A stretch of DNA of 64,000 nucleotides from JAMZMI01 sp964353015 (GTDB taxonomy: Bacteria; Bacteroidota; Bacteroidia; Cytophagales; Cyclobacteriaceae): contig CAYGUA010000030.1 of NCBI GenBank assembly GCA_964353015.1, forward strand, positions 1 to 64,000. Direction: 5' to 3'. Positions within the stretch are counted from its first letter, which is position 1; every line of letters begins with the position of its first letter. The notes below the pieces were generated by a model. That model was given only the letters and a program-made list of their open reading frames with translations, searched no databases and was not told the DNA's origin. The position numbers and the translations under genes are program-made. This document shows, piece by piece, positions 26,245-36,700 of this stretch.

Positions 26245-27977
26245 ATAATATGACAATAAATAAAAGCATACGGTTTTTTATCCTGCTAGCAGCTATAGTT
26301 ATCATCGGTGGTTGTACCAGCAAAGTGGTATCCATCGAACAAGTTGCGATTGATAAGGTGAAAACCATGCCGAATCATCCACAGCCTTACAAGCAGCTGA
26401 AATGGAAAGAAAAAGGGCTGACATTCGATGAATATGCCTTTGATCATACCTTAACCGGCGAATACATGCCATTGATCTGGTTGGATTCATCCCGAAGAAA
26501 TATCGATCAGGTCACCTTTGGCATCTATACAGTGATTGGTGATGTACGTCAGGGATATGCAGCACATCCGGATTTTCACGAATCATTGACTTCACTTGGT
26601 GCCTTGCTGAGTGCGGGTTTATTGGACATTGACAAAACGGATCAGGACGGCTTCAACTATGTGAAAATGGTTCAAAACTATTTCAATAGTGAAACTGGCT
26701 GGAACATCATGATGAACAATACCAATCCAGATATCGCCATGTTGGGCGGTGGATACGGAAGAGATTGGTGGTATGATGTCTATCCAAATGTATTGTATTA
26801 CGGAGTAAGCGATCTCTTTAGAGATGTTCCCGGTGCGGAGGACATTCAGCGTTCCATCGCCGATCAGTTTTTTAAAGCAGACTCAACGCTAGCTGGAAAT
26901 TACCATTATTCCTATTTCGATTATGCGGCGATGAAGGGGATGAAAAACCACATCACCAATCAGGAAGATGCTGCTGCCGGACATGCTTACGTGCTGTATT
27001 GTGCTTATGAGAAGTTTGGTGATCAGAAATATCTGGATGGAGCCAAATCTGCAATTGAGGCCATGCTGAGCCAGACTGAAAGTCGATTTTATGAAGTGCT
27101 GTTGCCATTTGGTGCTTATGTCGCTGCGCGATTAAATGCTGAGCATGGTACCAATTATGATGTGCTCAAAATGCTCAACTGGACTTTTGATGGCTGTGTG
27201 GCTACAGAAGGACGCACAGGTTGGGGTGTGATTTCTGAAAAATGGGGTGCTTATGATGTCTATGGACTGCAAGGAAGTATCACCGACGGTGGTGGATATG
27301 CCTTCCTGATGAATACCCAAAGTATGGCCTGGCCATTGGTGCCCATGGTTCGCTATGAACCAAAATATGCAGAAACCATTGGCAAATGGATGCTCAATGC
27401 ATCGAATGCAACCAGACTTTTTTATTCCTACGAAATAGATGACGCGCATCAATGGTTACCCGAAAAGAAGGAATTGACCAAAAATGTAATCGCTTATGAA
27501 GGCATCCGCAAAACCGATCCTTACGGCAGTGAGCGTTTGGTAGGAGTGGAGCCCGTGGCTTTGGGTGATGGACCTAATTGGTTGGTAGGTCAGCCGAGCA
27601 TTTCGATGTTCAGCCTGTACAGCTCTGCTTATGCCGGGATTTATGGTGCCATTATCAGCGAGACCAATGTGGATCAGATTCTGCAATTAAACTGTCTGGC
27701 GACAGATTTTTACAAAGCTGAAGCCTATCCGACTTATCTCTATTACAACCCTTTTGACGAAAGTCAACAAATCATTTTTGAGAATGAAAGTGCGGGGGCT
27801 GTCGATCTCTATGATGCATTGACCCATACGATTGTTGCGGAGGAAATTGAAAATGAAGGTCAGTTCGCAATTGAAGCTACAGGTGCCGCTTTGATTGTGG
27901 CGATTCCTCACGGAGCGTCTATCACGGAGGAAAATAATCAATACAAATGCAATGGAATAACCATCGCTTACCAATGA
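26241..27977 (+). CDS. PUL lipoprotein, putative alpha/alpha-toroid glycoside hydrolase of unassigned family
   Basis: 578 residues with a lipobox (VIIGGC, Cys25). The body is helix-rich with repeated hairpins (GRDWWYDVYPNVLYYGVSDLF; EDAAAGHAYVLYCAYEKFGDQKYLDGAKSA; YDVLKMLNWTFDG), which resembles an (alpha/alpha)6 barrel, and a small beta-sandwich C-terminus (AIEATGAALIVAIP). It is clearly paralogous to residues 1-515 of the protein at 33751: shared WWY..(M/Y)PN, GTNYDVxKMLNW, YAFxMN, KWxLNxSNAxRLFY, VIAYE, TNVDxIL and PTYxxYNPF. Given its place between GH130/MFS and SusCD, a surface or periplasmic glycan-cleaving role is likely but unproven. Confidence 0.7.
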   Translation: MNNMTINKSIRFFILLAAIVIIGGCTSKVVSIEQVAIDKVKTMPNHPQPYKQLKWKEKGLTFDEYAFDHTLTGEYMPLIWLDSSRRNIDQVTFGIYTVIGDVRQGYAAHPDFHESLTSLGALLSAGLLDIDKTDQDGFNYVKMVQNYFNSETGWNIMMNNTNPDIAMLGGGYGRDWWYDVYPNVLYYGVSDLFRDVPGAEDIQRSIADQFFKADSTLAGNYHYSYFDYAAMKGMKNHITNQEDAAAGHAYVLYCAYEKFGDQKYLDGAKSAIEAMLSQTESRFYEVLLPFGAYVAARLNAEHGTNYDVLKMLNWTFDGCVATEGRTGWGVISEKWGAYDVYGLQGSITDGGGYAFLMNTQSMAWPLVPMVRYEPKYAETIGKWMLNASNATRLFYSYEIDDAHQWLPEKKELTKNVIAYEGIRKTDPYGSERLVGVEPVALGDGPNWLVGQPSISMFSLYSSAYAGIYGAIISETNVDQILQLNCLATDFYKAEAYPTYLYYNPFDESQQIIFENESAGAVDLYDALTHTIVAEEIENEGQFAIEATGAALIVAIPHGASITEENNQYKCNGITIAYQ

Positions 27978-30900
27978 TCAGGATTTTACGAAACGCATTC
28001 AATATGAAATCAAGTAAACCCATATTCATGATCGTCATGCTGCTGATGACTCAGCTAGTCATGGCACAAACACGCATTTCAGGAAAAGTAACCGATGAGA
28101 CCGGACAGGAGATCATTGGAACGACTATTTATATCAAAAACACGACCATCGGTACCATTTCTGATTTTGATGGTAAATACTCTTTCATTCTTCCTGATTC
28201 ACTCAATAACCCAGTTTTAATCTTTTCTTTTATTGGTTATACCACAGTAGAGGAGCTCATAGGCGGCAGAAGTGTGATAGACGCTCAGCTTCAGACAGAC
28301 ATGAATGAACTGGATGAGATCATCGTGGTTGGCTACAGCACACAGAGCAAAGGGGATGTAACGGGTGCCTTAAACAATGTAAAAGGTAAAGACCTGAACA
28401 GCTTGCCTGTTGCGGGAATTGATCAGGCGCTTCAGGGGCGAGCTCCGGGAGTCAATATTGCTGCTAATACAGGCGCACCGGGTGAAGGCGTTTCAGTCAG
28501 AATTCGTGGAGTTGGCTCACTCAATAGCAGCAATGATCCACTTTATATCGTGGATGGCGTGCCAACCAAAGAAGTATTAAACATTCTATCCCCACAGGAT
28601 ATCGCAGAGATTACCATCCTGAAAGATGCTTCAGCAGCAGCTATTTATGGTTCCAGAGCTAACAATGGGGTGATTTTGATCACCACAAAAAATGGAGCCA
28701 AGAATAAATCAACGATTGCGATCAATACGCAGGTTGGGATGCAGGTTCATGGAAATCTGACCAAGATGACCAATACCAATCAATATGTGGAGCTCTACAA
28801 TGAGGCTGCTGACAATGACAATGCTTTCTTCGCTGATGATCTTTTCAAAAGAGATCTCATTCCGCTCGACTATGCAGCCACGCTTCCGAATGTAGATCAA
28901 CTGGGTGCGATTTTCAGGAAAGCTAAAATGCAGAATTACGGCATCACCGCAAGTGGAGGAGGAGACAAAACCCAATACCTGCTGTCGATGAACTATTATG
29001 ATCAGGAAGGAATCATCATCGGAAGTAAATATGATCGACTTTCCGGAAGACTGAATGTAAAATCAGATATCAAACCTTGGCTGGTAGCTGGAGCGAATTT
29101 GAACATCTCACGGGCAAATACCAGTTTGGTAGGAAGCTCTGGCGATGGTGCAGGTGGTAATGGAGGAAGTGTTGTGCGATACGCTTATTTCAGAACACCA
29201 GCCATTCCTATCTACAATGCAGATGGAAGTTTTGTCGATCTGCCTGACGATCCTAATTTCTTTGGTGATGGCTACAATCCTGTTGGCTTGGCTAAAATGT
29301 TTGACAATCAGGTAACCACCGACCGATATTTCGGAAAGATGTTTGGCATCTTCAAGTTGGCAGAAAACCTGTCGTTGACTTCCAATTTTGGATTTGATTC
29401 TGAAAATGGCATCCAAAGAAGAATAGACAGAAATTGGGGAACCAATGGCCGAATCAACAATCCAAATGGATTATCGCTCGCCAATAATGACGCCATTACC
29501 TGGACCAATAACAATGTTCTGAACTACAACTTTAAGTTGGGAGAATCACATGTTTTTAACGCCATACTGGGATTGGAAGCGATTAAGGGACAAGGTCACA
29601 GCACCTACATCACGGATCGTGATTTTCCAGATCAGGATGCCAATTTGATTTATCTGGGTAATGGACTGGGAACACCAAACATTGGTGAAAGCCGATATGC
29701 GTATACCTTGTTTTCCTTCTTCGGGAAGATTGACTATAGCTATGAATCCCGCTATTTATTAAGCGCATCTATCAGAAGAGATGGTTCATCCAGGTTTTCA
29801 CAGGAAAATCGTTGGGGTAATTTCTTTGCCGTTTCGGGAGCGTGGAATATTCACAATGAAGCCTTCCTGAAAGACAATAGCATCATTTCACAAATGAAAC
29901 TGCGTGTTGGTTATGGTGAATTGGGAAATCAGGAAATCGGTTATTATTCCTATTCGGATCTGATCGGCGCGAATTTCAACTACCCAACCAATGGCGCAGA
30001 AACTAAAGGCTATGCGGTGACGCAGCTCGGAAATACGGATTTGAAATGGGAGACCAGTAGTCAGATAAATATGGGTTTGGATTTTGAATTGTACGATGGT
30101 GTTGTATTTGGATCATTGGATTATTTCTACAAAATCACAGACAACATGCTCGTGAAGCAACCGAATCCACCAAGCTCTGGATTTGCCGCGCCTTCATGGG
30201 TCAACAATGGGAAAGTACTGAATGAAGGTGTTGAACTTCTTTTGGGGTTTCGACAAGAGAAAGGTGATTTTGGATACAATGTCACTGGTAATGTGGCCTT
30301 CCTTCACAACGAAGTATTGAAGTTGGCGGCACCAATTACTGGCGGTTCCATTGGGTCGAGCAACACCACATTGACTGAAGTAGGTCATCCGATCGGATCA
30401 TTTTACATGTTTGAAATGGAGGGCATCTTCCAAAATGAATTGGACATTGCTACAAGCGCTTATCAGGGAAGCAAGATTCATCCTGGTGATGTCAAGTACA
30501 AAGATATTGATGGCAATAGTATCATTGACGAAGGAGATCGAACCCATGTCGGTTCTTCCATTCCCAAATTTACTGCAGGCTTAAACTTGTCCACGACTTA
30601 TAAAAATTTCGACCTGACCATGTTCTTTCAAGGCGCTTATGGCTTTGATATTTACAATGTGGCCTTTCATGATATCGAAGGTTTCTATCGTCCATTCAAT
30701 ATAACAAAAGATTATTACGATAACAGATGGACAGGTGAGGGTACAACCAATGAATATCCAAGAGCTTCATGGAGCGGATCAAACAATAACGTGCGAATCT
30801 CTACCCGATTCCTAAAGGATGGATCTTATACCCGCCTCAAGAATTTGCAATTGGGTTACAACTTTCCTGTGAAGGTGACGGATAAGCTGAAGCTGGGTTC

Positions 30901-31078
30901 GCTACGAGTTTATGTCTCTGGACTCAACCTGTTGACCTTCACGAAATATCCGGGATTGGATCCTGAGATGACTACCAGCAACAACGCAACTGGTCAGGGT
31001 GATCTGGCGCGGGGCATTGACTGGGGAACCTATCCGGTGGCAAAATCTTACAATTTCGGTCTTAATCTAACTTTTTAA
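27974..31078 (+). CDS. susC-like: SusC-like TonB-dependent outer-membrane receptor
   Basis: About 1034 residues. ATG 27974 overlaps the previous TGA (ATGA) and gives a signal peptide ending LVMAQ; ATG 28004 is the alternative. Order: carboxypeptidase-regulatory-like domain (GKVTDETGQEIIGTTIYIKN...GKYSF), TonB box region (ELDEIIVVGYS), plug (ALQGRAPGVNI, SIRIRG-type VRIRGVGSLNSSNDPLYIVDGVP, ITILKDASAAAIYGSRA), then a 22-strand barrel ending in NFGLNLTF. With the SusD partner directly downstream it imports oligosaccharides across the outer membrane using TonB energy. Length is normal. Confidence 0.95.
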   Translation: MIRILRNAFNMKSSKPIFMIVMLLMTQLVMAQTRISGKVTDETGQEIIGTTIYIKNTTIGTISDFDGKYSFILPDSLNNPVLIFSFIGYTTVEELIGGRSVIDAQLQTDMNELDEIIVVGYSTQSKGDVTGALNNVKGKDLNSLPVAGIDQALQGRAPGVNIAANTGAPGEGVSVRIRGVGSLNSSNDPLYIVDGVPTKEVLNILSPQDIAEITILKDASAAAIYGSRANNGVILITTKNGAKNKSTIAINTQVGMQVHGNLTKMTNTNQYVELYNEAADNDNAFFADDLFKRDLIPLDYAATLPNVDQLGAIFRKAKMQNYGITASGGGDKTQYLLSMNYYDQEGIIIGSKYDRLSGRLNVKSDIKPWLVAGANLNISRANTSLVGSSGDGAGGNGGSVVRYAYFRTPAIPIYNADGSFVDLPDDPNFFGDGYNPVGLAKMFDNQVTTDRYFGKMFGIFKLAENLSLTSNFGFDSENGIQRRIDRNWGTNGRINNPNGLSLANNDAITWTNNNVLNYNFKLGESHVFNAILGLEAIKGQGHSTYITDRDFPDQDANLIYLGNGLGTPNIGESRYAYTLFSFFGKIDYSYESRYLLSASIRRDGSSRFSQENRWGNFFAVSGAWNIHNEAFLKDNSIISQMKLRVGYGELGNQEIGYYSYSDLIGANFNYPTNGAETKGYAVTQLGNTDLKWETSSQINMGLDFELYDGVVFGSLDYFYKITDNMLVKQPNPPSSGFAAPSWVNNGKVLNEGVELLLGFRQEKGDFGYNVTGNVAFLHNEVLKLAAPITGGSIGSSNTTLTEVGHPIGSFYMFEMEGIFQNELDIATSAYQGSKIHPGDVKYKDIDGNSIIDEGDRTHVGSSIPKFTAGLNLSTTYKNFDLTMFFQGAYGFDIYNVAFHDIEGFYRPFNITKDYYDNRWTGEGTTNEYPRASWSGSNNNVRISTRFLKDGSYTRLKNLQLGYNFPVKVTDKLKLGSLRVYVSGLNLLTFTKYPGLDPEMTTSNNATGQGDLARGIDWGTYPVAKSYNFGLNLTF

Positions 31079-32574
31079 TGATGACAACTATGAAAACATA
31101 TTTCATTTCTTTTCTGGTCATAATCATCGCTGGTTTAACCTTGGGATGTTCGGATTTTCTCGAAGAAAATCTTCAGGGAACCTATTCCAATAGCACCTTT
31201 TATCAAACCGAAAGTCATGCCGAGCTGGCATTAACTGCGGTTTATAATATCGCGAGCTTTTCGAATCCTGCCAATAACATTTGGGTGTTTGGTGATGTAA
31301 CCTCAGACGATGCGACCAAAGGCGGTAATCCCGGCGATCAGACGAGCATTCAGTTCATTGAAGATTTTGACTACCTGCCAAGCAATGGCTATTTGAAAGA
31401 TTTGTGGACTTTGTATTACGAAGGAATCACACGCGCAAACTATTTGCTTTATCACGTCAATGACATTGACATGGATGCTGACTATCAGAAGCAAATAGAA
31501 GGCGAAGCTTTGTTCATGCGTTCTTTTTTCTATTTTCAATTGGTCAATGTGTATGGTGAAATACCTCTCAAACTCAATCCGCCATTGAGTCCTTCAGATG
31601 TACATGTGAAGTTGAGTACAGTTGATGTTATTTATGATCAGCTTGAAATTGACTTGATAAAGGCGGCTTCTGCTATGCCAGCTGCCTTTTCGTTGGGTCG
31701 GGCGACCAAAGGTTCCGCTTTGGGGTTGCTTGCAAAAATCAGATTGTTCAGAGGAGATTATCAAGGCTGTTTGGATGCGATCACCGACATTGATGCCCTG
31801 GGGATTTATGCTTTGATGCCAAAATACCGTGACAATTTCACTTTGGGAAATCAAAACAATGAAGAATCACTTTTTGAGGTTCAACACCTGTCTGAGGCTT
31901 CTCCCAAATTAGGTTCTGGGCTGAATCAATGGTTTGCACCTATTTCTGAAGGTGGCTATTATTTCAATAATCCTACACAGGATTTTGTAGATGAATTTGA
32001 AATCACCGCAGCTAGTGTTGTGGATCCAAGATTGGATTATTCTGTGGGTCGTGAAGGACAGCTTTGGTTGAATGGAGAGCCCTTTGATCCACTCTGGTCA
32101 CCAACAGGATTTATCAGTAAAAAACACCTACAGCCATTGGCGGAAGTTCCCAAAGGAACCAAAGGAGATGGTGGACTTAATTATGTATTCATGCGCTATG
32201 CAGACATCCTATTGATGAAAGCTGAAGCTTTAAACGAATCCGGATCGCCAGCTTTGGCTTTGGCACCACTCAACGCTGTTCGCAAGCGTGCGAGAGAAAA
32301 CTATCTTTTTGATGAAAATCTAGCAGGTTTTGGAGCGGTTCCAATAGACCTACTCAATGATGTGGTTTCTACCGATCAGGCACAGGTTCGTACGTCCATC
32401 AGACATGAGAGACGAGTGGAATTAGGTTTAGAATTTCACCGGTTTTTTGATCTCATGAGATATGGATCAACCGCAGCGCAAGCGGCGCTTTCCGGTACTT
32501 CTTTCAACTATGATCAACACAGGTATTTCACCATTCCTCAATCGGAAACAGACATTAATAAAGCTTTGAAATAA
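31078..32574 (+). CDS. susD-like: SusD-like surface glycan-binding lipoprotein
   Basis: 498 residues, lipobox LGC (IIAGLTLGC), then the SusD N-terminal pattern DFLEENLQGTYSNSTFYQTESHAELALTAVYN and tetratricopeptide-like helices; the C-terminal RagB/SusD region is intact (RYADILLMKAEALNE, LNAVRKRA, SIRHERRVELGLEFHRFFDLMRYG, FTIPQSETDIN). It caps the SusC barrel and hands glycan to it. The start overlaps the susC-like stop by 1 nt (TAATG). All conserved segments present. Confidence 0.96.
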   Translation: MMTTMKTYFISFLVIIIAGLTLGCSDFLEENLQGTYSNSTFYQTESHAELALTAVYNIASFSNPANNIWVFGDVTSDDATKGGNPGDQTSIQFIEDFDYLPSNGYLKDLWTLYYEGITRANYLLYHVNDIDMDADYQKQIEGEALFMRSFFYFQLVNVYGEIPLKLNPPLSPSDVHVKLSTVDVIYDQLEIDLIKAASAMPAAFSLGRATKGSALGLLAKIRLFRGDYQGCLDAITDIDALGIYALMPKYRDNFTLGNQNNEESLFEVQHLSEASPKLGSGLNQWFAPISEGGYYFNNPTQDFVDEFEITAASVVDPRLDYSVGREGQLWLNGEPFDPLWSPTGFISKKHLQPLAEVPKGTKGDGGLNYVFMRYADILLMKAEALNESGSPALALAPLNAVRKRARENYLFDENLAGFGAVPIDLLNDVVSTDQAQVRTSIRHERRVELGLEFHRFFDLMRYGSTAAQAALSGTSFNYDQHRYFTIPQSETDINKALK

Positions 32575-32599
32575 ATAACTAATAACAATTAAACAACAC

Positions 32600-33676
32600 A
32601 TGATGAAAACTAAAATGAAACAATTTTTTTGGCTGTTAACACTAGCAGCTTCGTCTTTATTTATTGCTTGCTCAGATGATGGCAATGATAAAGTAGTAAT
32701 CGACACAGCCGCACTTGAGGCTAAAATTCAGGAGGCCACTGATTTGCTTGCAGCTTCGACAGAAGGTACAGCTACTGGTCAATTTCAAATGGGATCTAAG
32801 GACATCCTTCAGGCGGCAGTTGATCTGGCTCAGCAAGTGGTGGATAGTGATGTGGTCACACAAGTTCAGGTTGACAATTCAGTGACGACTCTAACTCAGG
32901 CAATTGCTGCTTTTCAAGGAAAAGCTATCGTTCCTATTGAGCCAACAGCTTTGGTTGGTCATTGGACTTTCGATGCTGGTTCTGGAACCACAGCAACTGA
33001 CTTCTCTGGAAACAGCCGCAACGGAACATTGTCTGCTGGTCATTCCAAGTGGGGCGCAGGTACGCCAACATGGGTAGAGGATAGATATGGAAATGCTGCA
33101 AAAGCATTGCATTTCGCTGAAGGAGCAAACGTAGAAGTGCCTTATGCTACTGCGTTAAATCCTGAAACCATGACACTCTCTTTGTGGGTGAAAGCTGATG
33201 TAGTTGATCCTATCTGGGCAAACAATTACATGGTTTCATTGAACAGATGGAACGGATTCAAATTCCAGTTACAAAGTGTAAACAAGCCATTTATGACAGT
33301 GAAAGCAGACGTTGTTGGAAGTGCTGATGCAGCATATTATGACCGTGATAACGAGTCTCCAACTTTGGATCAAGGTGTTTGGTATCATGTTGCAGTGACA
33401 TTTGGTGGAGGTGAAATGACTTTCTACGTGAATGGAACTGAAGTGAAAAGATGGGACAATACTCCAGGAACAGCCATTTCTATATCTGGCGAGTCTGTTA
33501 ATTTGACTATCGGTCAGGATTTACCAACCAGTATCTATTCTACAGATGATACAAGTCCATATTATGTGGATTGGGGTGGGTATTTCATTGGAGCCATGGA
33601 TGAGGTTAGATTTTACAACAAAGTCTTAACCGCAACTCAGATCAGCTCTATTTATGATCTTGAAAAAGCACCATAG
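32600..33676 (+). CDS. Surface lipoprotein with LamG/concanavalin-like domain (SusE/F-position glycan binder)
   Basis: 358 residues with lipobox (SLFIAC, Cys25). Residues ~38-115 form a helical FIVAR-like segment (ALEAKIQEATDLLAAS...VDNSVTTLTQAIAAFQGK), followed by a LamG_3/concanavalin-A-like sandwich (~125-355; GHWTFDAGSGTTATDFSGNSRNG, GVWYHVAVTFGGGEMTFYVNG, GAMDEVRFYNKVLT). This position directly after susD is usually held by surface glycan-binding proteins. The sandwich resembles those at the C-terminus of the protein at 33751. A terminator follows. Confidence 0.85.
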   Translation: MMKTKMKQFFWLLTLAASSLFIACSDDGNDKVVIDTAALEAKIQEATDLLAASTEGTATGQFQMGSKDILQAAVDLAQQVVDSDVVTQVQVDNSVTTLTQAIAAFQGKAIVPIEPTALVGHWTFDAGSGTTATDFSGNSRNGTLSAGHSKWGAGTPTWVEDRYGNAAKALHFAEGANVEVPYATALNPETMTLSLWVKADVVDPIWANNYMVSLNRWNGFKFQLQSVNKPFMTVKADVVGSADAAYYDRDNESPTLDQGVWYHVAVTFGGGEMTFYVNGTEVKRWDNTPGTAISISGESVNLTIGQDLPTSIYSTDDTSPYYVDWGGYFIGAMDEVRFYNKVLTATQISSIYDLEKAP

Positions 33677-33696
33677 TTTGTTTAGTAGTAGTTTAG

Positions 33697-33727
33697 AAAA
33701 AGGTGGCTTTAGTCCACCTTTTTTTCT
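33697..33727 (+). terminator. Rho-independent terminator
   Basis: AAAAAGGTGG (33697-33706) and CCACCTTTTT (33714-33723) form a strong stem with a 7-nt loop, followed by more T. It ends the GH130-to-LamG transcript, so the gene at 33751 needs its own promoter or read-through. Confidence 0.85.
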
Positions 33728-33750
33728 TTTTAATAATCATTAAAATTTAG

Positions 33751-36700
33751 ATGCGAATAGCTGCAATCATTTGTTTTTTGCTGATTTTGAGCTCGCCTTT
33801 GCACTCGCAACAGCGGCAGCTTACGCTTACACGAGTAGATCAGATGCCCGATTTTCCAGCTCCATATTTGATGCGAGATTGGAAACGTGTGGCCGAAATG
33901 TATGACACTTTGATTTTCTCCATGCCACAGGAGGGAACCCATTTTCCTTTGATGTCGCTTGGAAATGCAGGGGTGAATTATCCTGAAATCAAACCTATTT
34001 TTCTTGATAGCTACGTGGGTTCGTCCAGCCATGGACAGCAGCGTGAAGGTATCAATATCATCCCGGCGATCGTCGGTGCTTCCTTATTGGGAATCGATAA
34101 AAAAACACAATTTGCGACCGATTGGGTCGAAAAAGCAAAAGATTTTTACAATCTCAAAAATGGAGAGCTGGTTTATCTCAATGGCCCATCAGACAATTCT
34201 GGTAACGATTGGTGGTATGAAACCATGCCTAATATCTTCTTTTATCAGCTCTATGACCTCTATCCAAATACGCCTGAATTTGATGTGCAATTTCGCACCG
34301 GAGCAGATCGATGGCTTGAAGCAGTAAAAACCATGGGCGGATCGGCTACACCCTGGACTGTTCCGGAAATGAACTACCGCGCCTGGGATTTGAAAACAAT
34401 GCAACCTTTGGTAGATGGAGTGAAAGAACCAGAAGCCGCCGGAGCTATTGCCTGGATTTTATATCAGGCATACAAAGAACTTGGAGATAAAAAATACTTG
34501 ACAGGAGCGCAGTGGTCCATGGAATTCCTCAACGGACTAAACGCCAATCCATCTTATGAACTCCAACTGCCTTACGGCGTTTTGGCTGCTGCCAAAATGA
34601 ATGCAGAAATTGGAACCAACTATGATGTGGAAAAAATGCTCAATTGGTGTTTCACCAAAGGCGACTTGCGAGGCTGGGGCAGCATTGTTGGAAACTGGGG
34701 AGGATCGGATGTCTCCGGATTGATCGGAGAAGCCAATGATCAGGGGGACGATTATGCCTTTATTATGAATGGATTTCAGTTGGCCGCCGCAGTTGTGCCA
34801 TTGATCAAATATGACAAACGTTTTACAGCTGCTATCGCCAAATGGGTGCTCAACGTATCCAATGCCAGCCGCTTGTTTTATGCGGGATTTGTGCCATCAG
34901 ATCATCAATCGGATTATGACTGGAGTGTGGCGCAAGATCCTCATTCGGTGATTGCTTACGAGTCTATCAAAGAATCATGGCAGGGAAAATCACTTTTCTC
35001 ACGCGGTGATTCCAAAGATGCCGGATGGGCAAGTACAAACTTTGGTATATATGGATCTTCGCATGTAGGTTATCTGGGAGCTATTGTTTCACAAACCAAT
35101 GTGGATGGTATTCTGAAACTGGATGCCAACGTAACCGATTTTTTTGGGGAGAATGATTTTCCAACTTATGTGATTTACAATCCCTTTTCGACTGCTAAAC
35201 AAGTAAATCTCAATGTCGGAAATGAATCAAAAGATATTTATGATGCCATCAGTGAGACGATCCTGCTTCAAAATGTTACAGGTGAAATCATACTGAATGT
35301 ACCTGCCAATGAAGCATTGTTGATTTCATACATTCCTGCATGTGCTGTTCTTGCGCCGGTTGATGGAAAAATGCTTGTTGATAATCACGTACTGGATTTT
35401 CATTATGGCTATGATTTTGGTCAAAAACTGACCATTAAATCCATGAATGCTACTGCCAATCCCATTGAAAAAGGAGTAGCTGATACCATTTATTGTAGCG
35501 TTGATTTCATAGGTTCGTTGACTTATCAATGGAGTGTAGATGGTCAGGATCAGGCGGTTGCTACCGATTATTTGATCTGGACACCTGATCAAATTGGTAA
35601 TGCCAAAATCAAGGTGATTGTACAGGCGGCAGATCAGCAATTAGCGGATAGTCTGGTGATTGAAGTGGTGGATTTGATTCCTTTGAATCCAATAATTGAT
35701 AGCGTTTTTACCAGCAATAGTTGGCAAGAGCCGAATGCAGAAATCTGGGTCAAGTCGAAAGCACATGATCCGAAAGAACTGGACATCAGTTACAGTTGGC
35801 AATTTGAATCCGGTCAGGTTATGGAATCAAATGCTGATAGCGTCAAAATCAAAATGCCTGCAAACCTGGGTGTTTTTACTTTGGTGTCGACCGTGGAAAA
35901 TACGTTTGGAAAAATGGCTGTTGAAGCCTTAGATCTACTGGTATTGGAAGAAGTTGCCGATCAAGAACCGCTGGTTTATCTACCACTTGATAGCGATTCA
36001 CATGATCAAAGTGGAAATGGTTTCGAAACCAGCATGCAGGGGACATCCTATGTTGCTGATGCGCGAAAATTGGATTCTAAAGCACTTTTTTTTAATGCTT
36101 CATCCGACGAGTTGAATATTGACAACAATGTGTCTTTGAATTTTAGAGATGCCATTACTGTAAGCTGTTGGATCCAGATTACTGACTTTTCTGAGGAAAG
36201 ATTTATCATTTCTCATGGAGGCTGGGCACAGCGCTGGAAACTTTCGGTGACCACAGAAAAGAAGATCAGGTGGACCATCAATACCAAAGACGGGATCAAG
36301 GATCTGGATAATTCATTTCCGATTGAAAAATCCATTTGGTACCATGTTACCGCCACTTATTCCGGTGTAAGTATGCAGCTTTTTATCGATGGTGTTTTGG
36401 ATAGCTATGTTGCACATTCTGGTGTGATTAATTCCTCCAGTTCGGATGTTTCCATTGGAAAACAGCTGTCCGGCGATGTGAAGTATTTTTGGAAAGGGAA
36501 AATCGATGAAGTGAAGATATTTGATCAGGCGATTGGCCCGAATCAAGCCAGTGAGCTACCTACGCAATGGTGGGAGGGAAGTGTGCTGAATGCAAATGAT
36601 GAGCAGGTAGAAATTAAGTTATTTCCCAATCCCACGTCAAGATATTTATACCTCCACTCTTCCAATGCTCTTGACAAAATTGAGCTAATTGACATGACCG